From an uncultured Collinsella sp. (lineage in GTDB: Bacteria > Actinomycetota > Coriobacteriia > Coriobacteriales > Coriobacteriaceae), in NCBI GenBank assembly GCA_900541475.1, contig UQJV01000013.1, positions 1 through 43,237 on the forward strand: DNA of 43,237 nt. The letters are read 5' to 3'. The position numbers and the translations under genes were made by a program. Position 1 is the first letter of the stretch, and every line of letters begins with the position of its first letter. Positions 16,516 to 24,631 of this stretch are shown here, in pieces. The notes under the pieces are model-generated. The model had not been told where the DNA came from. It was given only the letters and a program-made list of their open reading frames with translations, and made no database searches.

Positions 16516-17772
16516 CTAGGCGGACTTCTTCTTGCTGTCGGAGACCATCATGTAGACGGTGAGCACGACGGCGATGGCGGCGATCACAATGGCGCCGTAG
16601 AAGGACTGCTGGTAGGCGGCGCTGCCGGCCTCGGCGTGATACAGCACGGCGGTGATGGGCTGACTGATCCAGGTGGAAGCGGCGTAACCCAAAAACATGA
16701 TGCCGTAGTTGACACCGATGTTGCTGGTGCCAAAGGCGCCACCGGTGAGCGGCGGGTAGATGACGAGCAGGGCGCCAAAGCTAAAGCCGAGCAGGGCGAG
16801 CGCCACGAAGAACATGCTCTGCGTAAAGCTCATCGACATGATGACGAGCGCGACGATGGTGACGACAAGGCTGATGAGCAGTGACTTGTAGGCGCCGAGC
16901 TTGTCGATGATCTGGCCAAAGGACAGGCGGCCGACCAGGTTGGCGCAGGTGTTGACGGAGACCACCACACCGCCGAGGGCGACGGCCGCGGCGCTCGTGG
17001 GGTCGGCGAAGAGCTGGACGGCGGCGATGGAGGCAACCTTGCCCACAAGCAGGGTGCCTGCAGTGGCAGCAAAGGCGAAGGTGACGATGAGGACCCAGAA
17101 GCGCGGGGTCTTGACCATCTCGCCCGGGGTGAGGTCACCGAAGGTGCCGGCGTGCGCGCCGCCCTTGGGGGCCTCGAAGCCCTCGGGCAGCCAGCCGGCC
17201 TCGGGGGCCTTCAGGAACAGGGCGGAGGCAGCGATCATCACAAAGAAGATGACGCCGAGTGCCTTGAGGGCGCCAAAGATGCCGAGGCTCGGGATGAGCA
17301 GCGAGGCGAGCACCGGGGACAGCACGGCGGGGCCGGCGGTCGAAGCGGCCAGGGTGATGCCGGAGGCGAGGCCCTTCTTGTCGATAAACCACTTTTGGCC
17401 GGTGGTGAGTGCCGGGTTGTAGCCCAGACCGTTGCCGACGGCGGCGACGAGCGAGAACCACAGGTAGAACTGCCACGGCTCGGTGACGGTGCCGGACATG
17501 AACCAGCCCACGCCGTAGCACACGGCGGCGGCGATCACGACGTTGCGCGGGCCGATCTTGTCGGAGATACGGCCGGCGAAGATGCCCGTCACGGCCATGA
17601 TGGTCTGAAAGACCGGGAAGGCCCAGGTAAGGGCACTGGACCACTCGGGGTAGGCGGCGAGCAGGTTCTTGCTCACGACGGAATACAGCGCGATGGAGCT
17701 GATGAAGAACATGGTGACGCACGCGGCGGAAAGCACGACGGCGCGACCCTTGTTGGAGTTGGTGGAAGCCAT
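16516..17772 (-). CDS. MFS transporter, oxalate:formate antiporter (OFA)-like
   Basis: A 418-residue polytopic membrane carrier with about twelve hydrophobic helices. It matches the OFA branch of the major facilitator superfamily, whose members often carry small organic acids: GRISDKIGPRNVV between helices 2 and 3, GLGYNPALTTGQKWF in helix 4/5, and SFGQIIDKLGAYKSLL in the second half. The cytoplasmic middle loop (about residues 190-225) is short, and the C-terminus is Lys-rich (SDSKKKSA). It lies between the SDR and Gfo/Idh/MocA genes, so it probably imports, or exchanges, the substrate those enzymes handle. Direction and substrate are inferred only from context. Confidence 0.88.
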   Translation of the reverse strand: MASTNSNKGRAVVLSAACVTMFFISSIALYSVVSKNLLAAYPEWSSALTWAFPVFQTIMAVTGIFAGRISDKIGPRNVVIAAAVCYGVGWFMSGTVTEPWQFYLWFSLVAAVGNGLGYNPALTTGQKWFIDKKGLASGITLAASTAGPAVLSPVLASLLIPSLGIFGALKALGVIFFVMIAASALFLKAPEAGWLPEGFEAPKGGAHAGTFGDLTPGEMVKTPRFWVLIVTFAFAATAGTLLVGKVASIAAVQLFADPTSAAAVALGGVVVSVNTCANLVGRLSFGQIIDKLGAYKSLLISLVVTIVALVIMSMSFTQSMFFVALALLGFSFGALLVIYPPLTGGAFGTSNIGVNYGIMFLGYAASTWISQPITAVLYHAEAGSAAYQQSFYGAIVIAAIAVVLTVYMMVSDSKKKSA

Positions 17773-17838
17773 TGGACTCTTTCTAATCGATACGGGGGAG
17801 GAGCGGGCGTGTCCGCGGGGCCTCCCTGTCAGGTTGGT

Positions 17839-18720
17839 TTACTGGTCAGTCGGCTTGGCGACGCTGGACTCATCGGACCAGAGCTCGACACCCTTGTTCT
17901 TAAGGTAGTTGTCGGCATAGGCGCGACGGCCGCCGGGCTTGGCGGTGAGGTCGCCCATCATGTTGGAGAAGCCGCCGTCGACCTTGATGGCGTCGCCGGT
18001 GGTAAAGTCTGAGCGCGTGGACGCCAGGAACATGACGGCGTTGGCGATATCGCTGACCTCGCCGATGCGACGCGTGGCGATCAGACGGCTGCGGCTCTTT
18101 TCGACCTCGGGGTCGGCGTAAAAGCTTGCCGACATGGGGGTCTTAACGAAGCAGGGCTCGACGCAGTTGGAGCGCACGCCGTAGGGGCCCCATTCGGCGG
18201 CGAGCATCTTGGACATCATGTTGACGCCGGCCTTGGTGGAGCTGTACACGCCCGAGAACGTCTCGGGAGAGTGGCTGGCGACGGTCGAGATGTGCACCAG
18301 GCGACCCTGGCCGGCCTTGATCATTTCGCGACCAAAGCGCTGCGAGGTGATGAAGTAGCCGGTGAGGTTGACGTTGATGACCTCGTTCCAGTCGGAGAGC
18401 GGCAGGTCCTCCATGGCGGCGAAGCGCAGGATACCGGCGGTGTTGACGAGGACGTCGACACGGCCGAAGTCGGCGATGGTGGCATCGACGGCGGCCTGAA
18501 CCTCGGCCTCGTCGGTGGCGTTCATCTTGTAGCCCTCGGCGTGGATTCCAAACTCGGCGGCGAGGTCGGCGGCTGCGGCCTTGACCTTTTCCTCGTCCAG
18601 GTCGAGCAGGACGACGTTGGCGCCGTTGCGGGCGAACTCGCGGCAAATCGCGACGCCCATACCGCCGAGTGCGCCGGTTACGGCGCAGACATCGCCCTCG
18701 AGCTTAAGCCAGTTGCTCAT
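17839..18720 (-). CDS. SDR family NAD(P)-dependent oxidoreductase
   Basis: Classical short-chain dehydrogenase of 293 residues. The cofactor site TGALGGMG lies at residues 15-22, and NTAG, the active-site Ser in HISTVASHS and the YSSTK catalytic Tyr/Lys pair follow in normal order. The core ends at DAIKVDGGFSNMM; about 40 further residues (GRRAYADNYLKNKGVELWSD onward) form an unusual C-terminal extension. ATG at 18720 is preceded by GAAGGGAAG. It is the first gene of the operon that continues with an MFS carrier and a Gfo/Idh/MocA dehydrogenase, and it faces a divergent LysR gene. A gluconate- or polyol-type dehydrogenase is plausible, but the substrate is not shown by the sequence. Confidence 0.9.
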   Translation of the reverse strand: MSNWLKLEGDVCAVTGALGGMGVAICREFARNGANVVLLDLDEEKVKAAAADLAAEFGIHAEGYKMNATDEAEVQAAVDATIADFGRVDVLVNTAGILRFAAMEDLPLSDWNEVINVNLTGYFITSQRFGREMIKAGQGRLVHISTVASHSPETFSGVYSSTKAGVNMMSKMLAAEWGPYGVRSNCVEPCFVKTPMSASFYADPEVEKSRSRLIATRRIGEVSDIANAVMFLASTRSDFTTGDAIKVDGGFSNMMGDLTAKPGGRRAYADNYLKNKGVELWSDESSVAKPTDQ

Positions 18721-18777
18721 AGGAACTTCCCTTCTTGTGCCTCCCTGTGGGTCGTTCCCATTAATCGACCCACGTGG

Positions 18778-18903
18778 TTTTCGCAGGTTATCGTATGCTT
18801 TGCATTTGCGCAGGTGAATTGCATATTTGTTAGAATGGCGTTAACCGTAGGTTTACACTGTGCGATGCAGCTCATTCTCAATTGAGCGTGTGACCTGCGA
18901 AAA
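18778..18903. promoter_or_regulatory. Divergent SDR-operon / LysR control region with paired 11-bp sites
   Basis: TTTTCGCAGGT (18778-18788) and ACCTGCGAAAA (18893-18903) form a perfect 11-bp inverted pair 104 bases apart across the divergent promoters. A further CGCAGGT lies at 18809-18815. A weak minus-strand promoter, TTCACC (18818 to 18813), 17 bases, TACGAT (18795 to 18790), sits just inside the left site. A separate hairpin GTGGGTCG/CGACCCAC (18747-18773) is in the SDR leader. The paired sites are good candidates for LysR binding with looping, though this is inferred. Confidence 0.5.
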
Positions 18904-18953
18904 CAACCCCCTGTGGCACCATGTGGTCACGGGCGCGAAAACGGGAGATTGAC

Positions 18954-19832
18954 GTGTACGATCGACGACTTGAGGCCATATCGGCCGCCGCGGAGCTGGG
19001 GAGCTTCTCGCGTGCGGCGGCAAGATTGCGCGTGTCGACCCCGGCCCTCGTCAAGCAGGTGTCGGGCTTCGAGGCCGAGTTCGGCATCACGTTGTTCGAG
19101 CGCTCGCACTCGGGCGTCAAGGTGACGCCGGCCGGCGCACTGCTGGTGGACGACGCGCGCTCGATCATGCGGCAGTCCGAGGACGCGCTGCGCCGTGCCC
19201 GACGCGCGGCGGGCGATGGCGGTGCCGTGCGCCTGGGCGTATCGATGATGTGCCCAGGACGCCAGACGCTGTCGATGTGGACGGGCATCCACGATCTGGA
19301 ACCGTCGTTGCGATTTGAGATCGTGCCGGTGAGCGACCTCTATGACGAGCGCGAATCCGTCATGCGCAGCTTGGGCCGCGAGGTCGATGTGGTGCAGTCG
19401 AGTTTTTCGACCCCGCGCTGGGGTGACGCCTGCCAAAAGCTCCACATCGTTAACGTACCGTTTTATATCGACCTGCCGCGCGCGAGCCCGCTGGCGCGCA
19501 AGAATCGCATTACGGTTGCCGACCTAGAGGGCATGCGCCTGCGCGTGCTCCGTCACGGCAACGATGCGATGGACAGCCTACGCATCGACCTTTTGGCCGA
19601 CGGCGGCGTGGACGTGATCGATGTGGATAGCTTTGACTTTGCGCTCTTTAACGAGGCGGAGGAAAAGGGCGATGCGGTACTCACCTGTGGCGCATGGTCA
19701 GGGGTGCACCCGGCCTTTGTGGGCGTGCCGTTCCTGTGCGGGCGAGAGGTGCCGGTCTTTTTGCACTATCCGCTCGAGCCAACCCTCCAAGTCCAAAAAT
19801 TCGTCAACGCCATGGCCCAACTTCTCAAATAG
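18954..19832 (+). CDS. LysR family transcriptional regulator
   Basis: LysR-type regulator of 292 residues. The N-terminal winged helix-turn-helix is clear: LEAISAAAELGSFSRAAARL, then VSTPALVKQVSGFEAEFGITLFER, then GVKVTPAGALL, covering about residues 4-60. A periplasmic-binding-protein-like effector domain fills the rest. I prefer GTG at 18954 because GGGAG stands six bases upstream; an in-frame ATG at 18921 would add eleven residues and has no good site. It is divergent from the SDR-MFS-Gfo/Idh operon, the usual arrangement for a LysR protein that activates its neighbour in response to the operon's substrate. The effector is unknown. Confidence 0.9.
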   Translation: MYDRRLEAISAAAELGSFSRAAARLRVSTPALVKQVSGFEAEFGITLFERSHSGVKVTPAGALLVDDARSIMRQSEDALRRARRAAGDGGAVRLGVSMMCPGRQTLSMWTGIHDLEPSLRFEIVPVSDLYDERESVMRSLGREVDVVQSSFSTPRWGDACQKLHIVNVPFYIDLPRASPLARKNRITVADLEGMRLRVLRHGNDAMDSLRIDLLADGGVDVIDVDSFDFALFNEAEEKGDAVLTCGAWSGVHPAFVGVPFLCGREVPVFLHYPLEPTLQVQKFVNAMAQLLK

Positions 19833-19868
19833 CTCATTTGGGACGGGGCTTTTTGACTCCTTACAAAA

Positions 19869-19898
19869 TGAGGCCCTGGCCAAACGGCCAGGGCCTCA
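19869..19898. terminator. Bidirectional terminator between lysR and the ABC exporter
   Basis: Perfect 13-bp stem TGAGGCCCTGGCC (19869-19881) / GGCCAGGGCCTCA (19886-19898) with loop AAAC. On the minus strand it is followed by TTTTG and on the plus strand by a weaker CTTCTTTT run. It lies between two convergent genes. Confidence 0.85.
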
Positions 19899-19935
19899 CC
19901 ACTTCTTTTCAGGCTGCGAGAAAAGACTGTGTGCG

Positions 19936-20060
19936 TAGGACCTCCCCGAGGGAGACGGGGTATTTCCTCCGCGCGCAGTTTCGCAGCGCAGCGAGAATGT
20001 TTGAGCACGGAGGAATTACCCCGCCGCCCCCGGGGCACCCTCCGTCAGTAACCGGTCCTA
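19936..20060. repeat. Nested palindromic element overlapping the ABC gene end
   Basis: Outer arms TAGGACC (19936-19942) / GGTCCTA (20054-20060) and strong inner arms CGGGGTATTTCCTCCG (19956-19971) / CGGAGGAATTACCCCG (20008-20023) frame a 125-base unit. Its right edge covers the TAG stop codon of the ABC gene. The unit has no coding capacity and looks like an inserted non-autonomous repeat. Confidence 0.75.
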
Positions 20061-21977
20061 CTCCAGCTCAAACGCTCCGGTATAGAGCTGATAGTAATAT
20101 CCGCGCTTGGCGATCAGCTCGTCGTGGTTGCCGCGCTCGATGATGCGGCCGTGGTCCAGACAGATGATCGCGTCGGAGTTGCGCACGGTGGACAGGCGGT
20201 GTGCGATGACAAACGTCGTGCGGCCCTCCATGAGCTTGTCCATGCCCGCTTGCACGATGGCCTCGGTGCGGGTGTCGATGGAGCTCGTGGCCTCGTCCAG
20301 AATCATCGCCGGCGGATCGGCGACGGCGGCGCGCGCAATGCTGATCAGTTGGCGCTGGCCCTGCGACAGCTGGGCGCCGTTGCCGGTGAGCATCGTGTCG
20401 TAGCCGTCGGGCAGGCGGGTGATAAAGTCGTCCGCGCCCGCGAGCTTGGCCGCCGCGATGCACTCCTCGTCGGTCGCATCCAGGTTGCCGTAGCGGATGT
20501 TATCCATCACGGTGCCGGTGAACAGGTTCACGTCCTGCAGCACGACGCCCAGGCTTCGGCGCAGGTCGGCCTTGCGGATCTTGTTGACGTTGATGCCGTC
20601 GTAGCGGATCTTGCCGTCGGCGATGTCATAGAAGCGGTTGATGAGGTTGGTGATGGTCGTCTTGCCGGCACCGGTGGCACCGACAAACGCGACCTTCTGG
20701 CCCGGCTTGGCAAACACGGACACGCCGTGCAGCACCTCGTGGTCGGGCGTGTAGCCAAAGTCGACGTTGTCCATGACCAGGTCGCCGCGCAGCGGTACGT
20801 ACTCGATCTCGCCGGTTGCACGGTGCGGATGCTTCCATGCCCACATGCCAGTATGGTGGTCGGCCTCCTCGAGCTCCCAGGTCTCGGGGTTTACCTGCGC
20901 GTTGACGAGCGTCACGTAGCCTTCGTCGGCCTCGGGCTCCTCATCGATGAGCTCAAAGATGCGGTCGGCGCCGGCGAGGCCCATGACCACGGCGTTGATC
21001 TGCTGCGAGATCTGGCCGATCTGTCCGCAGAACTGCTTGGTCATGTTAAGGAACGGCACCACGACGGCGATGGACAGCGCCATGCCCGAGATGCTCAGGT
21101 TGGGCACGCCCAGCGCCAGGAAAATGCCGCCGGCAAGGGCCACCAGCACGTAGAGCAAGTTGCCCAGGTTCATAAGGATGGGCATGAGGATGTTGGCGTA
21201 CATGTTGGCCTTCTGTGAGACCTCGAAGAGCTTTTCGTTGCGCTCGTCAAAATCAGCCTCGGCGGCAGACTCGTGGCAGAACGCCTTGACGACTTTCTGG
21301 CCGTTCATGACTTCCTCGATATGGCCCTCGACCACGCCGAGTTCGGTCTGCTGTGCAATGAAGAAACGCGCGGAGTTGGAACCGAGCAGCTTGGTCATAA
21401 AGGTCATAAAGGCGACGCCGGCGATGATGACCAGGCACATCCACACACTGTAGTACAGCATGATAAAGAACACCGTGACGATGATGATGATCGTCATGAG
21501 CAGGTTGGGCAGCGACTGACTGATCATCTGGCGCAGCGTATCGATGTCGTTGGTGTAGTGGCTCATGATATCGCCGCGCTGGTGCGTGTCGAAGTAGCGG
21601 ATCGGCAGGTCCTGCATGCGGTTGAACATCTTCTCGCGCAGCTTCTCGAGCGAGCCCTGCGTGACGATGGCCATGGCGCGGTTCCAGAACAGCGAGGACA
21701 GGATGCCGACGCCGTAGATGCAGGCGAGGGTGGTCACGAGCTTCAGAATTTTGGACTGCGCGGTCGTCCAGTCGCCCGACTGCCACGATTCGCTAATAAT
21801 CTGCAGGGCGCTCTGAAGGAAGGTCGCGCCGATGGAGTTGATGATGGCGCAGAGTACCACGCCGACGACGACAAGGGGCAAAAGCACGGGATAGAAGCCA
21901 AAGAGCGTCTTGATGAGGCGCGACATGGTGCCGCCCTTACGGTTGAGCGCGCGCTCGGCGGTCGTTGCCTTACTCAT
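20058..21977 (-). CDS. ABC exporter subunit B (permease-ATPase, consensus ATP site)
   Basis: Half-transporter of 639 residues: six transmembrane helices in the first 320 residues fused to an ATPase domain. It has Walker A GATGAGKTT, the signature LSQGQRQ, and Walker B AMILDEATSSIDTRTE with the catalytic Glu. Between the domains is an insert (about residues 335-385, including ADHHTGMWAWKHPHRATGEI) that is longer than usual. Its ATG at 21977 overlaps the end of the upstream ABC gene by 8 nt (ATGAGTAA), and AGGAGG lies nine bases before it. Together with its partner it should form a heterodimeric exporter of drugs, peptides or lipids, under the MarR regulator at the head of the operon. Confidence 0.93.
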   Translation of the reverse strand: MSKATTAERALNRKGGTMSRLIKTLFGFYPVLLPLVVVGVVLCAIINSIGATFLQSALQIISESWQSGDWTTAQSKILKLVTTLACIYGVGILSSLFWNRAMAIVTQGSLEKLREKMFNRMQDLPIRYFDTHQRGDIMSHYTNDIDTLRQMISQSLPNLLMTIIIIVTVFFIMLYYSVWMCLVIIAGVAFMTFMTKLLGSNSARFFIAQQTELGVVEGHIEEVMNGQKVVKAFCHESAAEADFDERNEKLFEVSQKANMYANILMPILMNLGNLLYVLVALAGGIFLALGVPNLSISGMALSIAVVVPFLNMTKQFCGQIGQISQQINAVVMGLAGADRIFELIDEEPEADEGYVTLVNAQVNPETWELEEADHHTGMWAWKHPHRATGEIEYVPLRGDLVMDNVDFGYTPDHEVLHGVSVFAKPGQKVAFVGATGAGKTTITNLINRFYDIADGKIRYDGINVNKIRKADLRRSLGVVLQDVNLFTGTVMDNIRYGNLDATDEECIAAAKLAGADDFITRLPDGYDTMLTGNGAQLSQGQRQLISIARAAVADPPAMILDEATSSIDTRTEAIVQAGMDKLMEGRTTFVIAHRLSTVRNSDAIICLDHGRIIERGNHDELIAKRGYYYQLYTGAFELE

Positions 21978-23784
21978 GTGCCTCGCCTCCTTCCTGGGTC
22001 TGAGCTTGCGTTGCGGATGCCTCGGTGTCGGCCTCGACGGCCCCTTCGCCCTCGGCAGACATCTTGTTTTGCGAGGTAAAGGTCTCGCGGTAGATCTCGC
22101 TCGTCTTGAGTAGCTCGTCATGGTTGCCGATCTGCGCGATACGGCCGCCCTCCATGACGATGATGCGGTCTGCGTCCTGCACGGAGCTGATGCGCTGGGC
22201 GATGATGAGCTTGGTCGTGTTGGGCAGATAGCTTGCCAGCCCCGCGCGGATCTTGGCGTCGGTCTTGGTGTCGACGGCGCTGGTGGAGTCGTCCAGGATC
22301 AAGATCTTGGGGCGACGCAGCAGGGCGCGTGCAATGCACAGGCGCTGTTTCTGACCGCCCGAAACATTGGAGCCGCCCTGTTCGATCCAGGTGTCGTAGC
22401 CCTTGGGGAAACCGTCGACAAACTCGTCGGCGCAGGCCAGATGCGCTGCCTCGCGGACTTCCTCGTCGGTGGCGTTCGGGTCGCCCCAACGCAGGTTCTC
22501 GGCGATGGTGCCGCTAAACAGCACGTTTTTCTGCAGCACCATGGCGACCTGGTGACGCAGCGCGTCCAGGTCGTAGTCGCGCACGTCCACGCCGCCCACG
22601 CGCACAGCGCCTTCGGTGGTGTCGTACAGGCGGGCGATGAGGTTAACGAGCGTGGACTTGGCCGAGCCGGTGCCGCCGATGATGCCGATGGTCTCGCCGC
22701 TCGTAATGTGCAGGTCGATATCGTCGAGCGCCTGGCGCTTCGCATGCTTGGAATACTTAAAGCTCACGTGGTCAAAGTCGATGGAACCGTCGGCAACCTC
22801 GAGCACGGGCTCGGCGGGACCGGCGATCGTGGGCTCGGCGGCCAGCACCTCGGCAATGCGGTGTGCCGATTCGTCGGCCATGGTCACCATGACAAAGATC
22901 ATCGACAGCTGCATCAGGCTCATGAGAATCTGGAAACCATAGGTAAAGGTCGAGGAAAGCTGGCCCACGTCGAACAGCGTGCCCTGGCTCGTGATGATGA
23001 GCTTGGAGCCCAGGTAGATGATGACGACAAACGCGCCGTTGACGCAGATGTTCATCATGGGGTTGTTAAAGGCGAGCAGCTTCTCGGCGCGGGTGAAGTC
23101 CATCTGGACATCGCGCGCGGCGGCCGCGAACTTCTCCTTCTCAAAGTCTTCGCGTACGTAGCTCTTAACCACGCGCATGCCGGTGACGTTTTCCTCGACG
23201 GACTCGTTAAGGGCATCGTACTTGTGGAACACGCGCGAGAAGATGGGGCGCACCTTAAAGATGATAAAGAACAGCCCAAAGCCCAGCAGCGGAATGATGA
23301 CCAGGTAGACCATGGCAACGCTGCCGCCCATGATAAATGCCATGGTAAAGGCGAAGATCAATACCAGCGGCGCGCGCACGGCGATACGGATGATCATCAT
23401 AAAGGCCTGCTGCACGTTGTTGATGTCGGTGGTCAGGCGCGTGACGAGCGAGGAGCCCGAGAACTCATCGATGTTGGCAAAGCTGAACGTCTGGATTTTG
23501 TAGAACAGGTCGTGACGCAGGTTCTTGGCGAAGCCGCAGCTCGCATGGCTGCAGGTGACGCCTGCCGCGGCGCCAAAAGCAAGCGATGTCAGCGCGATGA
23601 GCACCAAAAAGCTTGCGGTGGGAAGCATCTCGGCTACGGTGGCGCCGTCTTTGATAGCGTCGATCAGGTTGGCGGTGATAAATGGAATCAGCACCTCGCA
23701 GAGCACCTCGCCAAGCACGAGCAACGGCGTGGCAACGGTGACTTTCATATAGTCGCGGATGCTGCCCATGAGGGTTTTAATCAT
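21970..23784 (-). CDS. ABC exporter subunit A (permease-ATPase, degenerate ATP site)
   Basis: A 604-residue half-transporter with six membrane helices followed by an ATPase domain. Walker A reads GGTGSAKST, with Ala in place of the usual Gly, the signature is NVSGGQKQR, and Walker B ends ILILDDSTSAVD, with Asp where the catalytic Glu is expected. This is the pattern seen in the non-catalytic half of heterodimeric exporters of the TM287/288 and BmrCD kind, and its partner downstream has the consensus Glu. A tail rich in Glu, Ala, Thr and Gln follows the ATPase domain (about residues 575-604). It starts 8 nt inside the end of the MarR gene and ends 8 nt inside the next ABC gene, implying tight translational coupling. 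Confidence 0.94.
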   Translation of the reverse strand: MIKTLMGSIRDYMKVTVATPLLVLGEVLCEVLIPFITANLIDAIKDGATVAEMLPTASFLVLIALTSLAFGAAAGVTCSHASCGFAKNLRHDLFYKIQTFSFANIDEFSGSSLVTRLTTDINNVQQAFMMIIRIAVRAPLVLIFAFTMAFIMGGSVAMVYLVIIPLLGFGLFFIIFKVRPIFSRVFHKYDALNESVEENVTGMRVVKSYVREDFEKEKFAAAARDVQMDFTRAEKLLAFNNPMMNICVNGAFVVIIYLGSKLIITSQGTLFDVGQLSSTFTYGFQILMSLMQLSMIFVMVTMADESAHRIAEVLAAEPTIAGPAEPVLEVADGSIDFDHVSFKYSKHAKRQALDDIDLHITSGETIGIIGGTGSAKSTLVNLIARLYDTTEGAVRVGGVDVRDYDLDALRHQVAMVLQKNVLFSGTIAENLRWGDPNATDEEVREAAHLACADEFVDGFPKGYDTWIEQGGSNVSGGQKQRLCIARALLRRPKILILDDSTSAVDTKTDAKIRAGLASYLPNTTKLIIAQRISSVQDADRIIVMEGGRIAQIGNHDELLKTSEIYRETFTSQNKMSAEGEGAVEADTEASATQAQTQEGGEAHE

Positions 23785-24280
23785 CCAATTCCTCCCAGGT
23801 TACACGGATTTTCTCGAGCATCTCGGCGAGCTGTTCGCGCTCGTCGTGCGTAAGGGCGCTAAAGGCCTGTTCCCTAAAGCGAATGCGGGCCGCCTGCTCA
23901 ACACGGGCCTTTTCCCATCCCGCTTCGGTCAGGCGGATGGTGAGCTGCCGACGGTCTTTGGGATTGCGACTGCGCCCGATAAGACCGCCCAGTTCGAGCT
24001 TGGACAGAATCTCGGAAAGGGACCCCGGCTTGAGGTCGAAGTGCATGCCGAGCTCCTGTTGGGACAGCTCGCCGGTCGGCTGCTTGGCGAGTAGGCAGAC
24101 AATAGGCGCCTTGCCAGATATGCCGCCGCCGTGAAAATGCATGTAATGGCCGCAAAATCCCAGGCCGCTCAGGATGCGCTTGGCGAGTTTGTCTTCGGCG
24201 CTGACCGCTTCGGGTATGTCTACCGGTTGCGACGGGTCGCCGCCGGGCTCATGCGGAAGGACGAGTGGTTCAACACACAT
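23777..24280 (-). CDS. MarR family transcriptional regulator
   Basis: A 167-residue winged-helix regulator. The central part reads QPTGELSQQELGMHFDLKPGSLSEILSKLELGGLIGRSRNPKDRRQ, the recognition helix plus wing typical of MarR proteins, followed by LTEAGWEKA and a long C-terminal helix that would form the dimer interface. An N-terminal extension of about 35 residues precedes the fold. It is the first gene of an operon with two ABC exporter genes and overlaps the first by 8 nt. A palindromic operator lies between its promoter and its start codon, so it probably represses itself and the exporter until a ligand releases it. Confidence 0.9.
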   Translation of the reverse strand: MCVEPLVLPHEPGGDPSQPVDIPEAVSAEDKLAKRILSGLGFCGHYMHFHGGGISGKAPIVCLLAKQPTGELSQQELGMHFDLKPGSLSEILSKLELGGLIGRSRNPKDRRQLTIRLTEAGWEKARVEQAARIRFREQAFSALTHDEREQLAEMLEKIRVTWEELDD

Positions 24281-24301
24281 ATCTAAGCTTCGCTCCTTTC
24301 T

Positions 24302-24337
24302 TTAGTTAGGTAGTGGAATTGTTTTGTGCCTAACTAA
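24302..24337. promoter_or_regulatory. Probable MarR operator
   Basis: Perfect dyad TTAGTTAGG (24302-24310) / CCTAACTAA (24329-24337) with an 18-base centre. It begins at the -10 box of the marR promoter and covers the transcription start, where a bound repressor would block RNA polymerase. Binding by the adjacent MarR is inferred. Confidence 0.75.
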
Positions 24338-24364
24338 TCTAGGAGCATAAGAAATCAATGTCAA
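24336..24364 (-). promoter_or_regulatory. Promoter of the marR-ABC operon
   Basis: On the minus strand: TTGACA (24364 to 24359), exactly 17 bases, then TAGATT (24341 to 24336). This is the best sigma-70-type promoter in the window. The operator arms start at the -10 element. Confidence 0.8.
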
Positions 24365-24631
24365 GGTACCAAACTTATTAAGTTACGGAGTTTTGCCAAA
24401 CGCCGTAACCGCTCGACGCTGCAAGCGTTCCTAAGCAGCAATCTGTGATTCCGCCACGGTCCGCTTCGGTGCATGTGATCCCTTGGGGACGGAGGAAAAG
24501 GGATCATTTTCCGAAACCTTTCCGCAACAATTTGCCCTCCACGGCGCCAGCGCCCGCCTGCCGTGCTCCCTGCGCTACACTTAGTCGCACTGTGGCGCTG
24601 CTGCGCCGCGCCCGAACCAAGGGGGACACTC
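24365..24631. other. Intergenic region upstream of the pyridoxal kinase gene
   Basis: No gene is visible between the marR promoter and the kinase start. It contains the GGGGACGGAGGAAAA element at 24476-24506 and a GC-rich stretch before the kinase. TACACT near 24575 is a possible -10 box, but no convincing -35 accompanies it. Confidence 0.5.
24476..24506. repeat. GATCC-GGGGACGGAGGAAAA-GGATCA element (intergenic copy)
   Basis: TGATCCCTT (24476-24484) and AAGGGATCA (24498-24506) are perfect inverted arms around GGGGACGGAGGAA. Nearly the same 31-base unit occurs inside the M20 peptidase gene at 41640-41670. Confidence 0.85.

Noticed and set aside
24365..24631. Riboswitch or leader RNA before the pyridoxal kinase gene
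   Set aside because: Apart from the palindromic repeat, no conserved fold or terminator/antiterminator pair is visible.
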